The position numbers were made by a program, and so were the translations under genes. The notes under the pieces were generated by a model that was not told the DNA's origin, ran no database searches, and was given only the letters and a program-made list of their open reading frames with translations. Positions 39,838-49,228 of a stretch of 64,000 nucleotides of DNA are shown piece by piece; position 1 is the stretch's first letter; each line of letters starts with the position of its first letter. The stretch is taken from NCBI RefSeq assembly GCF_001439925.1, contig NZ_LMBV01000012.1:62001-126000 (forward strand), in the 5' to 3' direction. Origin of the DNA: Peribacillus muralis. GTDB lineage: Bacteria > Bacillota > Bacilli > Bacillales > DSM-1321.

Positions 39838-40389
39838 ATGGTGGCTGCCCCTGTTTCTGTGAATGAGAAGAAGGATTTTATTCGGTGGTTTTTAAATCAT
39901 TATCAACTAAAACGAAGAGAATGCGTATGGATATTGAATTATTTAATGAGTCATGATCAACTGATGAAAAAGGTCCATTTTGTAGAAAATGCCCAATATT
40001 GTCCTCGCGGACTCATCATGTCGACACATTGTGTGGAAGAGGTCCCATTCCGGTTTTATAAGTCCAATATCATGACGACCGATGCAGAGAAATCCTTTCA
40101 CGATATCCGTTTAAATCGCGATGAGGATATTTATATCCAGCTCAATTTTAAATCGGCTTACTCATCCTACCAATACGCAGCGGTTCTGGAGCAGAATCCA
40201 TTCATGCCAAAAATCACGGCATCCAATGAAAAAGATCAGCTGCTGGCGGAACAATTTTTAGAAAAAAGCATGCTCTATTATCAAAGAGATCGCCTGCTTA
40301 AGGAAATTGATGAAGCATTGGATAAGCATGATGAACAAGCATTCAAGAGCTTGACTGAACAATTGAATCAATTGAAAGTGCTTGGCTGA
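39838..40389 (+). CDS. ypiB: UPF0302/IDEAL-domain protein YpiB
   Basis: 183 residues. An N-terminal UPF0302 domain ('[20 protein letters not shown]', '[17 protein letters not shown]') is followed by a C-terminal IDEAL-type helical segment ('[19 protein letters not shown]'). Function unknown. GAGGAGGG precedes ATG 39838; it follows ypiA closely and probably shares its promoter. Confidence 0.9.
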   Translation: MVAAPVSVNEKKDFIRWFLNHYQLKRRECVWILNYLMSHDQLMKKVHFVENAQYCPRGLIMSTHCVEEVPFRFYKSNIMTTDAEKSFHDIRLNRDEDIYIQLNFKSAYSSYQYAAVLEQNPFMPKITASNEKDQLLAEQFLEKSMLYYQRDRLLKEIDEALDKHDEQAFKSLTEQLNQLKVLG

Positions 40390-40392
40390 CAT

Positions 40393-40563
40393 AAAAAAAC
40401 CTTTCCGTAATCACGAAAGGTAAGACTGTAGACAAAAAGGTATCGGAATGTATTCATTCCGATACCTTTCTTTATTAAATTCAAGAGAGAGCCGGGTGTT
40501 ACGATCGACCACGACGAAATTGTATACAAACTCTCCTTTCCGTAATGAGGAAAGGTTTTTTTT
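40393..40563. terminator. cluster of three hairpins after ypiB
   Basis: (1) CCTTTC (40400-40405) with GAAAGG (40415-40420), preceded by seven A, so it would act on the minus strand. (2) AAAGGTATCGGAATG (40436-40450), loop TATT, CATTCCGATACCTTT (40455-40469), a strong plus-strand terminator. (3) CCTTTCC (40535-40541) with GGAAAGG (40549-40555) and eight T. Hairpins 1 and 3 share CCTTTCCGTAAT and look like a duplication. Confidence 0.8.
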
Positions 40564-40683
40564 CGTAAAATATAGATAAAATCCACATTTTTGTAAAGAC
40601 TATGGGTATATGGTAAAGATGTTATAAAAATCATGGTAAAATGATAAGGAGTTGATTCAAAAAATCGGGAGTGAAGAAAAAGT

Positions 40684-41145
40684 ATGAGATGGACAGCAAA
40701 AGAACTGGACATGTATAGCCAGTCAAAGGAATATGTGGATACCGTTTTGATTCCATTGGTTCCCCTATCTTTCGGAGGGGAAATGAAGCAAACGGGTTCA
40801 ATGAATGAATTTCTTACCATTTTAAGCTTGGAAATCGAAAAACAAATGAAAGGCAGGATCCTTCTAATGCCATCCCTTCAGTATCTACATAATGAAAAGG
40901 ATAAAGTGGAACGTTTGAAGCACTGGGCAAATGAAGCGAAGGAAAATAATTTCAAGCATGTTTTTTTTCTAACTTCGGATTATGAATGGAAGAAGGACGA
41001 GCGGGAATTGGAAAACCATTTGATTTGGATCCCTGCCATCCCATTGGAAAATCTCGAAATTGACCAAGCTAGGGGAATGATTGGCCAACAAGTTCTCCAA
41101 ATACTAGATATTTTCACTTATAATTGGAAAAATGAAAAAAAGTAG
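40684..41145 (+). CDS. ypiF: YpiF family protein (DUF2487)
   Basis: 153 residues, soluble. 'MRWTAKELDMYSQSKEYVDT' and 'VFFLTSDYEWKKDERELENH' match the YpiF pattern. Function unknown; the gene precedes qcrA in Bacillus. It follows terminators, so it needs its own promoter, which I could not place firmly in the AT-rich stretch 40565-40680. Confidence 0.85.
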   Translation: MRWTAKELDMYSQSKEYVDTVLIPLVPLSFGGEMKQTGSMNEFLTILSLEIEKQMKGRILLMPSLQYLHNEKDKVERLKHWANEAKENNFKHVFFLTSDYEWKKDERELENHLIWIPAIPLENLEIDQARGMIGQQVLQILDIFTYNWKNEKK

Positions 41146-41197
41146 GGATTTTCGCATAATTTGACACATAGTTGCCACCTTTTGGGTTTTACAAATA

Positions 41198-41226
41198 TTG
41201 ACCTTGGTAAATTATTGAGATATCAT
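41198..41226 (+). promoter_or_regulatory. promoter of qcrABC
   Basis: TTGACC (41198-41203), 17-bp spacer, TATCAT (41221-41226), about 80 bases upstream of qcrA. Confidence 0.6.
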
Positions 41227-41305
41227 GGAAATGTCCTAGTTTTATAGTGTTGCTATTTATTGGTCCTTCGGGGTCTCAGTATAGTAATAGAGGGGGGGAA
41301 AACGC

Positions 41306-41812
41306 ATGAGCAAGCATAATGTTTCACGACGTCAATTCCTTAATTACACACTTACTGGCGTTGGTGGATTTATGGCGGCCGGTATGTTGATGCCGATGGT
41401 AAGGTTTGCTATCGATCCTGTATTATCTGCAGATAAAGGCGGAGATTACATTGCAACCAAGCAGAAGGTAAGCGAACTGACGGCCGAACCAACCCGTGTT
41501 GACTTTAGTTTCAAGCAGGTCGATGGGTGGTATGAGTCAGAAGAAACGAATACAGCTTGGGTTTATAAGATGGATGATGGCAAGATCATTGCATTATCAC
41601 CAATCTGTAAGCATTTGGGCTGTACGGTGGCATGGAATACGGATAAAGCCAATCCGAACCAATTTTTCTGTCCTTGCCATTACGGCAGGTATACGAAAGA
41701 TGGAGTCAACGTGAAAGGGACACCTCCAATTTCACCTTTGGATGTCTATGAAACGAAAGAGAAAGATGGAATTCTTTACTTGGGTCGACTAAAACCGCAC
41801 GGGGAGGCGTAA
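41306..41812 (+). CDS. qcrA: Menaquinol:cytochrome c reductase, Rieske iron-sulfur subunit
   Basis: 168 residues. A twin-arginine-like N-terminus (SRRQFLNY) precedes one membrane helix. The [2Fe-2S] ligands are in 'CKHLGC' and 'CPCHYG'. Part of the bc-type complex that passes electrons from menaquinol to cytochrome c. AGGGGGGG precedes ATG 41306. Confidence 0.96.
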   Translation: MSKHNVSRRQFLNYTLTGVGGFMAAGMLMPMVRFAIDPVLSADKGGDYIATKQKVSELTAEPTRVDFSFKQVDGWYESEETNTAWVYKMDDGKIIALSPICKHLGCTVAWNTDKANPNQFFCPCHYGRYTKDGVNVKGTPPISPLDVYETKEKDGILYLGRLKPHGEA

Positions 41813-41815
41813 ACA

Positions 41816-42490
41816 TTGCTAACAAAGTTATATGACTGGGTGGACGAGCGTTTAGACATTACGCCGTTATGGCGGGATATCGCTGACCATGAGGTTCCTG
41901 AACATGTTAACCCCGCACATCATTTTTCTGCATTCGTATATTGTTTCGGTGGGTTAACATTCTTTATTACGGTCATCCAAATCCTATCAGGCATGTTCCT
42001 GACGATGTACTATGTCCCGGACATTAAAAACGCTTGGGAATCTGTTTATTATTTACAAAATGAAGTTGCCTTCGGTCAAATTGTCCGTGGTATGCATCAC
42101 TGGGGAGCAAGTCTCGTTATTGTTATGATGTTTTTACATACTCTTCGTGTCTTCTTCCAGGGAGCTTACAAAAAACCGCGTGAATTGAACTGGATGGTCG
42201 GCGTATTGATTTTCTTCATCATGCTGGCACTTGGTTTGACTGGTTATTTACTGCCATGGGATATGAAAGCGCTATTTGCGACGAAGGTTACGTTAACGAT
42301 TGTCGAATCGGTACCTTTAATGGGCCCGGCACTCAAGACATTGATTGCAGGAGATCCAACCATCGTTGGAGCACAGACATTGACACGATTTTTCGCCATA
42401 CATGTATTCTTCCTGCCTGCAGCATTATTTGCTTTAATGGCGGCTCATTTCTTAATGATCCGAAAACAAGGTATTTCAGGTCCACTATAA
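41816..42490 (+). CDS. qcrB: Menaquinol:cytochrome c reductase, cytochrome b subunit
   Basis: 224 residues, cytochrome b6 type with four membrane helices. 'GMHHWGASLVIVMMFLHTLR' and 'FFAIHVFFLPAALFALMAAH' hold the histidine ligands of two b hemes. Start TTG 41816, three bases after qcrA, follows GGGGAGGCG. Confidence 0.95.
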   Translation: MLTKLYDWVDERLDITPLWRDIADHEVPEHVNPAHHFSAFVYCFGGLTFFITVIQILSGMFLTMYYVPDIKNAWESVYYLQNEVAFGQIVRGMHHWGASLVIVMMFLHTLRVFFQGAYKKPRELNWMVGVLIFFIMLALGLTGYLLPWDMKALFATKVTLTIVESVPLMGPALKTLIAGDPTIVGAQTLTRFFAIHVFFLPAALFALMAAHFLMIRKQGISGPL

Positions 42491-42545
42491 AGAATTATGA
42501 ACCAAGAACCAAAAAAACCTTTTCATAAAGGAGGGGAATTGTTCA

Positions 42546-43313
42546 ATGCATCGTGGGAAAGGTATGAAATTCGTAGGTGACTCGCGTATTTCCGCGGACC
42601 GTAAACCGAATATTCCGAAAGATTACTCAGAATATCCTGGGAAAACTGAAGCATTTTGGCCTAATTTCCTTTTAAAAGAATGGATGGTCGGAGCTGTATT
42701 TCTAGTTGGCTACCTATGCCTGACAATCGCACATCCATCTCCATTGGAAAGGATAGCAGATCCTACAGATACAGCGTATATCCCGCTGCCTGACTGGTAT
42801 TTCCTATTCCTTTACCAATTACTTAAGTATACGTATGCCTCAGGCCCGTACAATGCAATCGGAGCTCTTGTCATTCCCGGTTTGGCTTTCGGGGCATTGC
42901 TATTGGCTCCTTTCTTGGACCGAGGTCCAGAGCGGAGTCCAGCGAAACGTCCTTTTGCTGTAGGCTTCATGCTTTTGGCAATTGCCGGTGTTTTCTATTT
43001 AACATGGGAGTCCGCTGCCCATCATGATTGGGAAGCCTCCAAAAAACAAGGGGCAATAGTCGAAGGTGCAGATATCGATAAAGAAAGCGACGGGTATAAA
43101 TTGATGGATTCCAGTGGCTGTATTAGTTGTCATGGAGCAGAATTGACTGGCGGTGCTGGAGCACCAAGCTTGATCGACACGGGATTAAGTCCAGAAGAAA
43201 TCTCAAAAATCGCTGTCAAAGGTCAAGGTGCGATGCCTGCTGGCATGTTCAAGGGTTCAGATAAAGAATTGGCAACATTAGCTGAATTTGTATCTGGATT
43301 ATCAGCAAAATAA
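42546..43313 (+). CDS. qcrC: Menaquinol:cytochrome c reductase, cytochrome b/c subunit
   Basis: 255 residues. The N-terminal half is subunit-IV like with three helices ('PLPDWYFLFLYQLLKYTY'); the C-terminal half is a c-type cytochrome with heme motif CISCH near residue 195 and 'AMPAGM' holding the axial methionine. This fusion is typical of Bacillus. AAAGGAGGGG precedes the ATG. Confidence 0.95.
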   Translation: MHRGKGMKFVGDSRISADRKPNIPKDYSEYPGKTEAFWPNFLLKEWMVGAVFLVGYLCLTIAHPSPLERIADPTDTAYIPLPDWYFLFLYQLLKYTYASGPYNAIGALVIPGLAFGALLLAPFLDRGPERSPAKRPFAVGFMLLAIAGVFYLTWESAAHHDWEASKKQGAIVEGADIDKESDGYKLMDSSGCISCHGAELTGGAGAPSLIDTGLSPEEISKIAVKGQGAMPAGMFKGSDKELATLAEFVSGLSAK

Positions 43314-43352
43314 GGGAAGCAACGTTTCAGTTTCCTTCATGAGCTAAAAACG

Positions 43353-43388
43353 AAAAGCTGACGACTACGGTTGTCGGCTTTTTTTTTC
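43353..43388 (+). terminator. intrinsic terminator of qcrABC
   Basis: AAAAGCTGACGA pairs with TTGTCGGCTTTT with two G-U pairs, then a T run. Confidence 0.88.
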
Positions 43389-43494
43389 ATGGTAATTGAG
43401 GGGGAATTGAAAAGAGATTCAAATGAATCACTTGGTTTTCACGATAAAGACCTGTAAAATGAGAATAATTGAGAAGGTAAGCGAGGTTAAAGGA

Positions 43495-44091
43495 ATGAAT
43501 GTTATCTATGGTTGGCTTGCCAGTCGGCAAATGCTTGTTTTGTTATTCATCATAAATATATTCGGGACTGCGTTTGGATATTATTGGTATGGAAGCCAAT
43601 TGGCGAATACACCAAGCATATTTTTGGCCTTCGTACCGGATAGCCCGACAGCAAGCCTGTTTTTTGTTTTTGTTCTATGGGGATTCCTGCTAAAAAGGAA
43701 TTTTGGACTGATGGAAGCCTTGGCCATCATCACACTATTCAAATATGGCATATGGGCAGTTGCCATGAATGTAATGACGCTAGTGACAACAGGTACTTTG
43801 CCATGGGAAGGATACATGTTAATGGCTTCTCATTTGGGTATGGCGATTCAAGGTGTATTATATGCACCATTTTATCGAATAAAGCCTTGGCATTTGATTG
43901 TCGCTGGAATCTGGACGATACATAATGACATAATCGATTATGTTTTTGAAATGATGCCTGTATACAGTGACCTATTGAGGTATATGAATGAAATCGGCTA
44001 TTTCACTTTTTGGCTAAGTATCCTGTCCATTTTTGTCGGTTGGTACTTCGGATATAGAAAAAAACGAAACACCCTTTCTTTCATCCAATAA
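43495..44091 (+). CDS. ypjA: Membrane protein YpjA (DUF1405)
   Basis: 198 residues, about six membrane helices. 'FVPDSPTASLFFVFVLWGFLLKRN' and 'ALAIITLFKYGIWAVAMN' are the conserved blocks. Function unknown. ATG 43495 follows GAGG at 8 bases and matches the family N-terminus; ATG 43459 is an alternative. Confidence 0.88.
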   Translation: MNVIYGWLASRQMLVLLFIINIFGTAFGYYWYGSQLANTPSIFLAFVPDSPTASLFFVFVLWGFLLKRNFGLMEALAIITLFKYGIWAVAMNVMTLVTTGTLPWEGYMLMASHLGMAIQGVLYAPFYRIKPWHLIVAGIWTIHNDIIDYVFEMMPVYSDLLRYMNEIGYFTFWLSILSIFVGWYFGYRKKRNTLSFIQ

Positions 44092-44139
44092 AAAAGTTAA
44101 CCTCGCTAACAGGATTGTAAAGGCGGGGTTAACTTTTTT
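44090..44139 (+). terminator. intrinsic terminator of ypjA
   Basis: AAAAAAGTTAACCTCGC (44090-44106) pairs with GCGGGGTTAACTTTTTT (44123-44139) with one G-U pair. Confidence 0.92.
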
Positions 44140-44211
44140 ATGTGGAACAAGGTCTACTCGTGTTTTTTGTTTCATATCGTTTTAGTAGAGATATGAGGAG
44201 GGACGAGTAGC

Positions 44212-44997
44212 ATGTTGAAAAAATCCATATTAACCATTGCTGTTTTATTTGTCGTCTTACATTTCCCTGTCTATGCAGAATCCTCTTCAAGTTTGGAGCA
44301 ATTGGATAGTATTTCCGATAGAGCCTTGGAAATGACCAAGTTGAAGCGATATGGAGATTCGGAAAAGATGCTGACGTATTTTTCTGACCGTTTTTTAAAA
44401 GAGACAGCAAAAGAGCAGATACTTGACATGGACGAACTTAGGATTATCACGGTAGCTCATAATGAAGCGTTGATGACAATAAAGGATATGAATAAAGGAG
44501 ATTCTGAAAAGGTTAATTCTGTGACGAAACTCCGCCTTGTCGTTGATGCGGTCAAGTCAACCCATCAGCCCCTATGGACAGAGATGGAGGATCAGATGAT
44601 GAGTTCTTTCCAGCAAACTAAAAATGCCGCCATCAATCAAGACACAATTGCATTCAATAGCCAATTGAACTTATTCCTTTCACAATATGAAATGATCTAT
44701 CCTAGCTTGAAAGTGGACCTTTCCAAAGAAACGATGCAGCAACTGGACACCCGAATTCAATATATTAACCAGTACAGGCCGGAAGTGATCAATGATAATG
44801 AAAGCCAAAAGGAGTTGGACGAGATACAGACCGAACTAACCTCCATTTTTGAAGAGATGGGAGAAGATGATACAGATCCTTCACTTTGGTGGGTCATCAT
44901 ATCTACAGGCAGCATCATCATCATGACCCTATCTTATGTCGGCTGGAGAAAGTACAAAGGAGATCGGGAAAAACCAAGAAAACAACATGTTGATTAA
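44212..44997 (+). CDS. ypjB: Sporulation protein YpjB
   Basis: 261 residues. An N-terminal signal peptide (to about AYAES), a helical extracytoplasmic domain and a C-terminal membrane helix ('WWVIISTGSIIIMTLSYVGW') with a basic cytosolic tail. The family is annotated as sporulation-linked in Bacillus; its action is unknown. AGGAGGGACGAG precedes ATG 44212. Confidence 0.85.
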   Translation: MLKKSILTIAVLFVVLHFPVYAESSSSLEQLDSISDRALEMTKLKRYGDSEKMLTYFSDRFLKETAKEQILDMDELRIITVAHNEALMTIKDMNKGDSEKVNSVTKLRLVVDAVKSTHQPLWTEMEDQMMSSFQQTKNAAINQDTIAFNSQLNLFLSQYEMIYPSLKVDLSKETMQQLDTRIQYINQYRPEVINDNESQKELDEIQTELTSIFEEMGEDDTDPSLWWVIISTGSIIIMTLSYVGWRKYKGDREKPRKQHVD

Positions 44998-45082
44998 AAA
45001 TGGAAGGGAAGAGAACACTATATTTGACAGGGGTGTCTTCATTCCATAGAATTAAGATTAATTATAGTTATAGGAGGATACC

Positions 45083-45760
45083 ATGTATTTCATATATTTG
45101 GCGATTATCATTTTAATCCCGATTTATGCACAAATGAAAGTGAAAAGTACGTACAAAAAGTATTCACAAGTACCGGCGTCTTCTGGGATGAATGGTGCTG
45201 AGACGGCACGGGCGATTTTGGATCAAAATGGGCTGTTCAATGTCAGGGTGGAAGAAACACCAGGAATGCTATCTGACCATTATGATCCAAGAGATAAGAC
45301 GGTACGTTTATCAACGGATAACTATCACGGGCACTCAGTTGCAGGTGTAGCGGTTGCGGCGCATGAAGTCGGACATGCGATTCAAGATAAAGAAGCATAT
45401 GCATTCTTGCGTTTTCGCCATGCACTAGTACCGGTAGCTAGTTTTGGTTCCAATATATCTTGGATTTTGATTTTAGTCGGGATGTTGGCTTCGATTCCAC
45501 AATTGCTACTGGCGGGGATCGCTTTCATGGCAGCGGCTGTATTATTCCAAGTGATTACATTGCCGGTCGAGTTCAATGCTTCCTCCCGTGCGATGGATCA
45601 ACTTGTTTCAGTTGGGGTCATCCGAAATGACGAAGAACGGGAAACGAAAAAAGTATTGAGTGCAGCTGCGATGACGTATGTTGCTGCCGCTCTTGTAGCA
45701 GTACTTGAATTGGTTCGCCTTCTGCTAATGTATACAGGCATGACGAGGGATGAGGATTAA
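45083..45760 (+). CDS. Zinc metallopeptidase, YugP type
   Basis: 225 residues. An N-terminal helix, then 'LSTDNYHGHSVAGVAVAAHEVGHAIQ', whose HEVGH is the zinc motif of the PF04298 family, and three further helices; a distal 'EFNASSRAMDQL' supplies the third ligand. Membrane-bound; substrate unknown. It lies between ypjB and the YitT-family gene, which I recall as neighbours in B. subtilis, so it may be an insertion or relocation. ATAGGAGGATACC precedes the ATG. Confidence 0.9.
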   Translation: MYFIYLAIIILIPIYAQMKVKSTYKKYSQVPASSGMNGAETARAILDQNGLFNVRVEETPGMLSDHYDPRDKTVRLSTDNYHGHSVAGVAVAAHEVGHAIQDKEAYAFLRFRHALVPVASFGSNISWILILVGMLASIPQLLLAGIAFMAAAVLFQVITLPVEFNASSRAMDQLVSVGVIRNDEERETKKVLSAAAMTYVAAALVAVLELVRLLLMYTGMTRDED

Positions 45761-45765
45761 TTGGT

Positions 45766-45797
45766 AAAGGACGGCATCATGTGATGCCGTCCTTTTT
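45766..45797 (+). terminator. intrinsic terminator after the metallopeptidase gene
   Basis: AAAGGACGGCATCA (45766-45779) pairs perfectly with TGATGCCGTCCTTT (45782-45795). Confidence 0.92.
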
Positions 45798-45899
45798 CAT
45801 ATTCGCTTATTCATAAGGAAATGGCTTACTACAAAAGGAAGATTTTCGGGAAACCCTTCAGAATGATGCATTCAATCGATTATCCCTATAACCGATGAA

Positions 45900-46772
45900 T
45901 CACCTTTCAATCGGATTCTTATTCTCATCGAGGGTGAAGCCCTCTCCCAATACGTCATGCACTTCACTAACCGATACGAAGGCATGGGGGTCCACTGAGG
46001 TGATTGCATTTTTTAATCGGACAAGTTCATTCTTGGCAACGACGCAATAAAGAACTTCCCGATCATTCCGTGTAAACGAACCATATCCCCGTAATACCGT
46101 TACGCCGCGCTCCATATCCTTCATGATTTTTTCTGCAATTTCCTTATTTTTTTCACTAATGATCATCGCACCTCTGGCTGCATATGCACCTTCCTGCATG
46201 AAGTCAATGACTCTAGCGCCGATAAACACAGCAACAAGGGTATACATCGCTTGCCGATAATCCAAGTAGGTGAGGATGGATAGGCCGATCACGACGGCAT
46301 CAAAGATGAACATGGTCCGTCCCATGCCCATTCCTAAGTAGCGATGTGCAAAACGGGCAATGATATCGACTCCGCCCGTTGTTCCTCCATAACGAAAGAT
46401 TATGCCAAGCCCGACGCCGACAAAAACCCCGGCAAACAGCGCGACCAGCATCAAATCGTTTCCGAGGTCGATATTGATTTGATACTTTTCGAACACCCAT
46501 AGCCAAACGGAAAGGCCTACCGTTCCAATCAGCGTATAAAGGAAGGAAGTCCTCCCTAAATATTTCCACCCGATTAAAAACAGGGGAATGTTCAAAATCA
46601 AATTGGAATAGGAAGGATTTATGCCAACAAGTTGATATATAATCAAAGTTAGGCCGGTGAATCCCCCTTCGGCCAAGTTATTTTGCATGTTAAAATGGAC
46701 GAGGCCAAAGGCAAAGATCGCAGCCCCAAATAAGATGAATAGTGTATTTTTCATTTTTAAGCCGAAAAGCAT
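45900..46772 (-). CDS. ypjC: YitT-family membrane protein YpjC
   Basis: 290 residues on the minus strand. Five or six membrane helices with 'NNLAEGGFTGLTLI' and 'FRYGGTTGGVDIIA', then a C-terminal DUF2179 domain ('GVTVLRGYGSFTRNDREVLYCVV'). Function unknown. GGAGGTAAAGAG precedes the ATG at 46772. It is transcribed divergently from ypjD. Confidence 0.9.
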   Translation of the reverse strand: MLFGLKMKNTLFILFGAAIFAFGLVHFNMQNNLAEGGFTGLTLIIYQLVGINPSYSNLILNIPLFLIGWKYLGRTSFLYTLIGTVGLSVWLWVFEKYQINIDLGNDLMLVALFAGVFVGVGLGIIFRYGGTTGGVDIIARFAHRYLGMGMGRTMFIFDAVVIGLSILTYLDYRQAMYTLVAVFIGARVIDFMQEGAYAARGAMIISEKNKEIAEKIMKDMERGVTVLRGYGSFTRNDREVLYCVVAKNELVRLKNAITSVDPHAFVSVSEVHDVLGEGFTLDENKNPIER

Positions 46773-46931
46773 CTCTTTACCTCCAAACGGTTGAGTAAAT
46801 CATCAATTTACTTATTATAACTAATTAACCAACCATGGGCAATTTTGTTTGGCGAACGTATCTGTTGTCATCTGTTTCACTTTTAGCTAACATGGAGAAG
46901 ATATAAACGAAAATCGAGATTGGGTGACTAT

Positions 46932-47291
46932 ATGGAAAATCACAAGACGATTCAACAAATGCAGGCTGAGGTAGATCAATACATAGGACAATTCAAGGAA
47001 GGCTATTTCAGCCCTTTGGCGATGCTCGCCCGACTGACTGAAGAACTGGGTGAATTGGCTAGGGAGGTCAATCATTATCATGGTGAAAAACCGAAGAAAA
47101 CAACGGAGGATGAGAACACGGTCGAGGAAGAATTGGGCGACATGCTTTTTGTTTTAATCTGTTTCGCCAATTCTTTGGGAATTGACCTCCAGAACTCACA
47201 TGATTTGGTGATGCATAAGTTTACTACCCGTGATAAAGATAGATGGACAAAAAAAGAAGATCAAACGGAGGGGGAAAGTAAGAATGAGTAG
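46932..47291 (+). CDS. ypjD: MazG-like nucleotide pyrophosphohydrolase YpjD
   Basis: 119 residues. '[19 protein letters not shown]', '[17 protein letters not shown]' and '[20 protein letters not shown]' hold the EExxE...ExxD metal-binding pattern of MazG folds. It probably hydrolyses an aberrant or specific NTP. First gene of an operon with dapB; its last eight bases overlap dapB. ATG 46932 matches the B. subtilis start better than TTG 46920. Confidence 0.9.
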   Translation: MENHKTIQQMQAEVDQYIGQFKEGYFSPLAMLARLTEELGELAREVNHYHGEKPKKTTEDENTVEEELGDMLFVLICFANSLGIDLQNSHDLVMHKFTTRDKDRWTKKEDQTEGESKNE

Positions 47292-48084
47292 AGTAAAAGT
47301 GATTGTAGCCGGTCCGCGTGGCAGAATGGGAAATGAAGCGGTGAAGCTGGTGCAAAGGACAGAAGAATTTGAGTTGGTTGCTGTCATCGATCATAAACAT
47401 AACGGAATAAACCTTTCCTCCATAGAAGGTTTTCAAGGCTTGGAGGTGCCCGTTTTTTCGGATATAAAGGAATGCTTTTCTGCGGTGAAAGCAGACGTAT
47501 TGATTGATTTGACTACACCGGAAGTGGGGATGTACCATACTGAAACCGCACTGATGCACAATATTAGGCCTGTAGTGGGCACCACCGGTTTTACAAAGGA
47601 AGATTTAGCGAAGCTGGAATCATTGACAAAGGAAAAGGGCATCGGCTGCATCATCGCTCCAAACTTTGCGATAGGTGCCATTTTGATGATGAAGTTTTCA
47701 CAAATGGCGGCTAAATATTTCCCCGATGTAGAAATCATTGAAATGCATCATGATCAAAAACTGGATGCTCCTTCGGGAACGGCTTCCAAAACGGCAGATA
47801 TGATTGCGGCGGTAAGGGAAACGAAGCAACAAGGTCATCCGAACGAGAAAGAAACCATTCAGGGAGCAAGGGGAGCTAATGTGGACGGCATGCATATCCA
47901 TAGTGTACGACTTCCGGGGCTCGTAGCCCATCAACAGGTGCTTTTCGGGAGTGATGGGGAGCTGTTGACGATTAGACATGATTCCTTTAATCGGGCATCC
48001 TTCATGTCGGGGGTTAAACTAGCAGTGGATACGGTCATGAAATTGGACATACTTGTATACGGTCTAGAAAATATTATTGAATAG
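47284..48084 (+). CDS. dapB: 4-Hydroxy-tetrahydrodipicolinate reductase
   Basis: 266 residues. It acts in lysine and diaminopimelate synthesis, and in sporulation supplies precursors of dipicolinate. Nucleotide motif '[15 protein letters not shown]'; substrate motif '[15 protein letters not shown]'. ATG 47284 overlaps the end of ypjD and follows GGAGGGGGAA; coupling is likely. Confidence 0.97.
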   Translation: MSRVKVIVAGPRGRMGNEAVKLVQRTEEFELVAVIDHKHNGINLSSIEGFQGLEVPVFSDIKECFSAVKADVLIDLTTPEVGMYHTETALMHNIRPVVGTTGFTKEDLAKLESLTKEKGIGCIIAPNFAIGAILMMKFSQMAAKYFPDVEIIEMHHDQKLDAPSGTASKTADMIAAVRETKQQGHPNEKETIQGARGANVDGMHIHSVRLPGLVAHQQVLFGSDGELLTIRHDSFNRASFMSGVKLAVDTVMKLDILVYGLENIIE

Positions 48085-48101
48085 GGATTGGAGGAGTTAC
48101 G

Positions 48102-48527
48102 ATGAGAATTGCCTTGATCGCCCATGATATGAAAAAAGAAGACATCATTCAATTTGTAACAGCATATAAAGCAGTATTTCAGCAACATGAGTTATTTGCT
48201 ACAGGGACGACCGGAAAAAGAATCATGGAAGAAGTATCCTTGCCAGTTCACCGCTTTCATTCGGGACCACTAGGCGGAGATCAGGAAATAGGTGCAATGA
48301 TTGCACGCGGGGAAATGGATATGGTCATATTCTTCCGCGATCCATTGACCTCTCAGCCCCATGAACCCGATGTATCGGCACTTATCCGCCTTTCCGACGT
48401 GTATGAAATTCCCTTGGCAACCAATATGGGCACGGCAGAAGTATTGATACAAGGATTGCAGCATGGGTATATGGACTGGCTCAAACTACGAAAAAAACAA
48501 GGTGAGATCAATGATAAACAAAAATAA
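48102..48527 (+). CDS. mgsA: Methylglyoxal synthase
   Basis: 141 residues. It turns dihydroxyacetone phosphate into methylglyoxal. '[12 protein letters not shown]', '[10 protein letters not shown]' and '[14 protein letters not shown]' with '[15 protein letters not shown]' carry the phosphate-binding and catalytic aspartate residues. It is 17 bases after dapB and overlaps bshB1. Being next to bacillithiol genes fits methylglyoxal detoxification by bacillithiol. Confidence 0.97.
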   Translation: MRIALIAHDMKKEDIIQFVTAYKAVFQQHELFATGTTGKRIMEEVSLPVHRFHSGPLGGDQEIGAMIARGEMDMVIFFRDPLTSQPHEPDVSALIRLSDVYEIPLATNMGTAEVLIQGLQHGYMDWLKLRKKQGEINDKQK

Positions 48528-49224
48528 TATAGATATCCTGGCGTTCGGTGCCCACGCGGATGATGTTGAAATAGGTATGGGGGGCACAATTGCCAAGTAT
48601 GTGCACCAAGGCAAGAAAATCGTGATATGTGATTTGACAAAAGCTGAAATGTCTTCGAATGGGACCGTGCCATTAAGGCAAAAAGAAGCGAATAAAGCTG
48701 CAGATATCCTTGGAGTGAAGAGGATTTCCCTTGATTTACCTGACCGGGGGCTATATATGAAAGCAGAATACATAAATCAAATCATCACCGTCATTCGCAA
48801 GTATAAACCTGCTCTTGTATTTGCCCCTTTTTCAACTGATCGCCATCCCGATCATGGGAACTGCGCGAAATTAGTGGAAGAAGCGGTATTTTCTGCGGGA
48901 GTGAGAAAGTATATGGAGGAAGACGGTCAGGAACATCATCGTGTCAAAAATATGTATTACTATATGATAAATGGTTTTCACAAGCCTGACTTCGTGGTGG
49001 ACATCACCTCTTCATTACCGAAAAAGCTCGATAGCCTCAGGGCATACGTCAGTCAATTCGAAAAAAGCGATGCAACGGTGGATACCCCGCTTGTGAATGG
49101 TTATATCGAGACGGTGGAGGCACGGGAGCGAATGTTTGGCAAAGAAGTCGGTGTCACCTATGCTGAAGGATTTCTAACAAAAAAACCGTTACTGATCGAT
49201 GCCGATCTGTTAGGAGAAAACTAA
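48511..49224 (+). CDS. bshB1: GlcNAc-malate deacetylase BshB1
   Basis: 237 residues, second step of bacillithiol synthesis. The zinc motif '[14 protein letters not shown]' (AHxDD) and '[17 protein letters not shown]' are visible. ATG 48511 lies inside the end of mgsA (17-base overlap) after AAGGTGAGATC. bshA follows four bases later. Confidence 0.95.
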   Translation: MINKNNIDILAFGAHADDVEIGMGGTIAKYVHQGKKIVICDLTKAEMSSNGTVPLRQKEANKAADILGVKRISLDLPDRGLYMKAEYINQIITVIRKYKPALVFAPFSTDRHPDHGNCAKLVEEAVFSAGVRKYMEEDGQEHHRVKNMYYYMINGFHKPDFVVDITSSLPKKLDSLRAYVSQFEKSDATVDTPLVNGYIETVEARERMFGKEVGVTYAEGFLTKKPLLIDADLLGEN

Positions 49225-49228
49225 TCTT

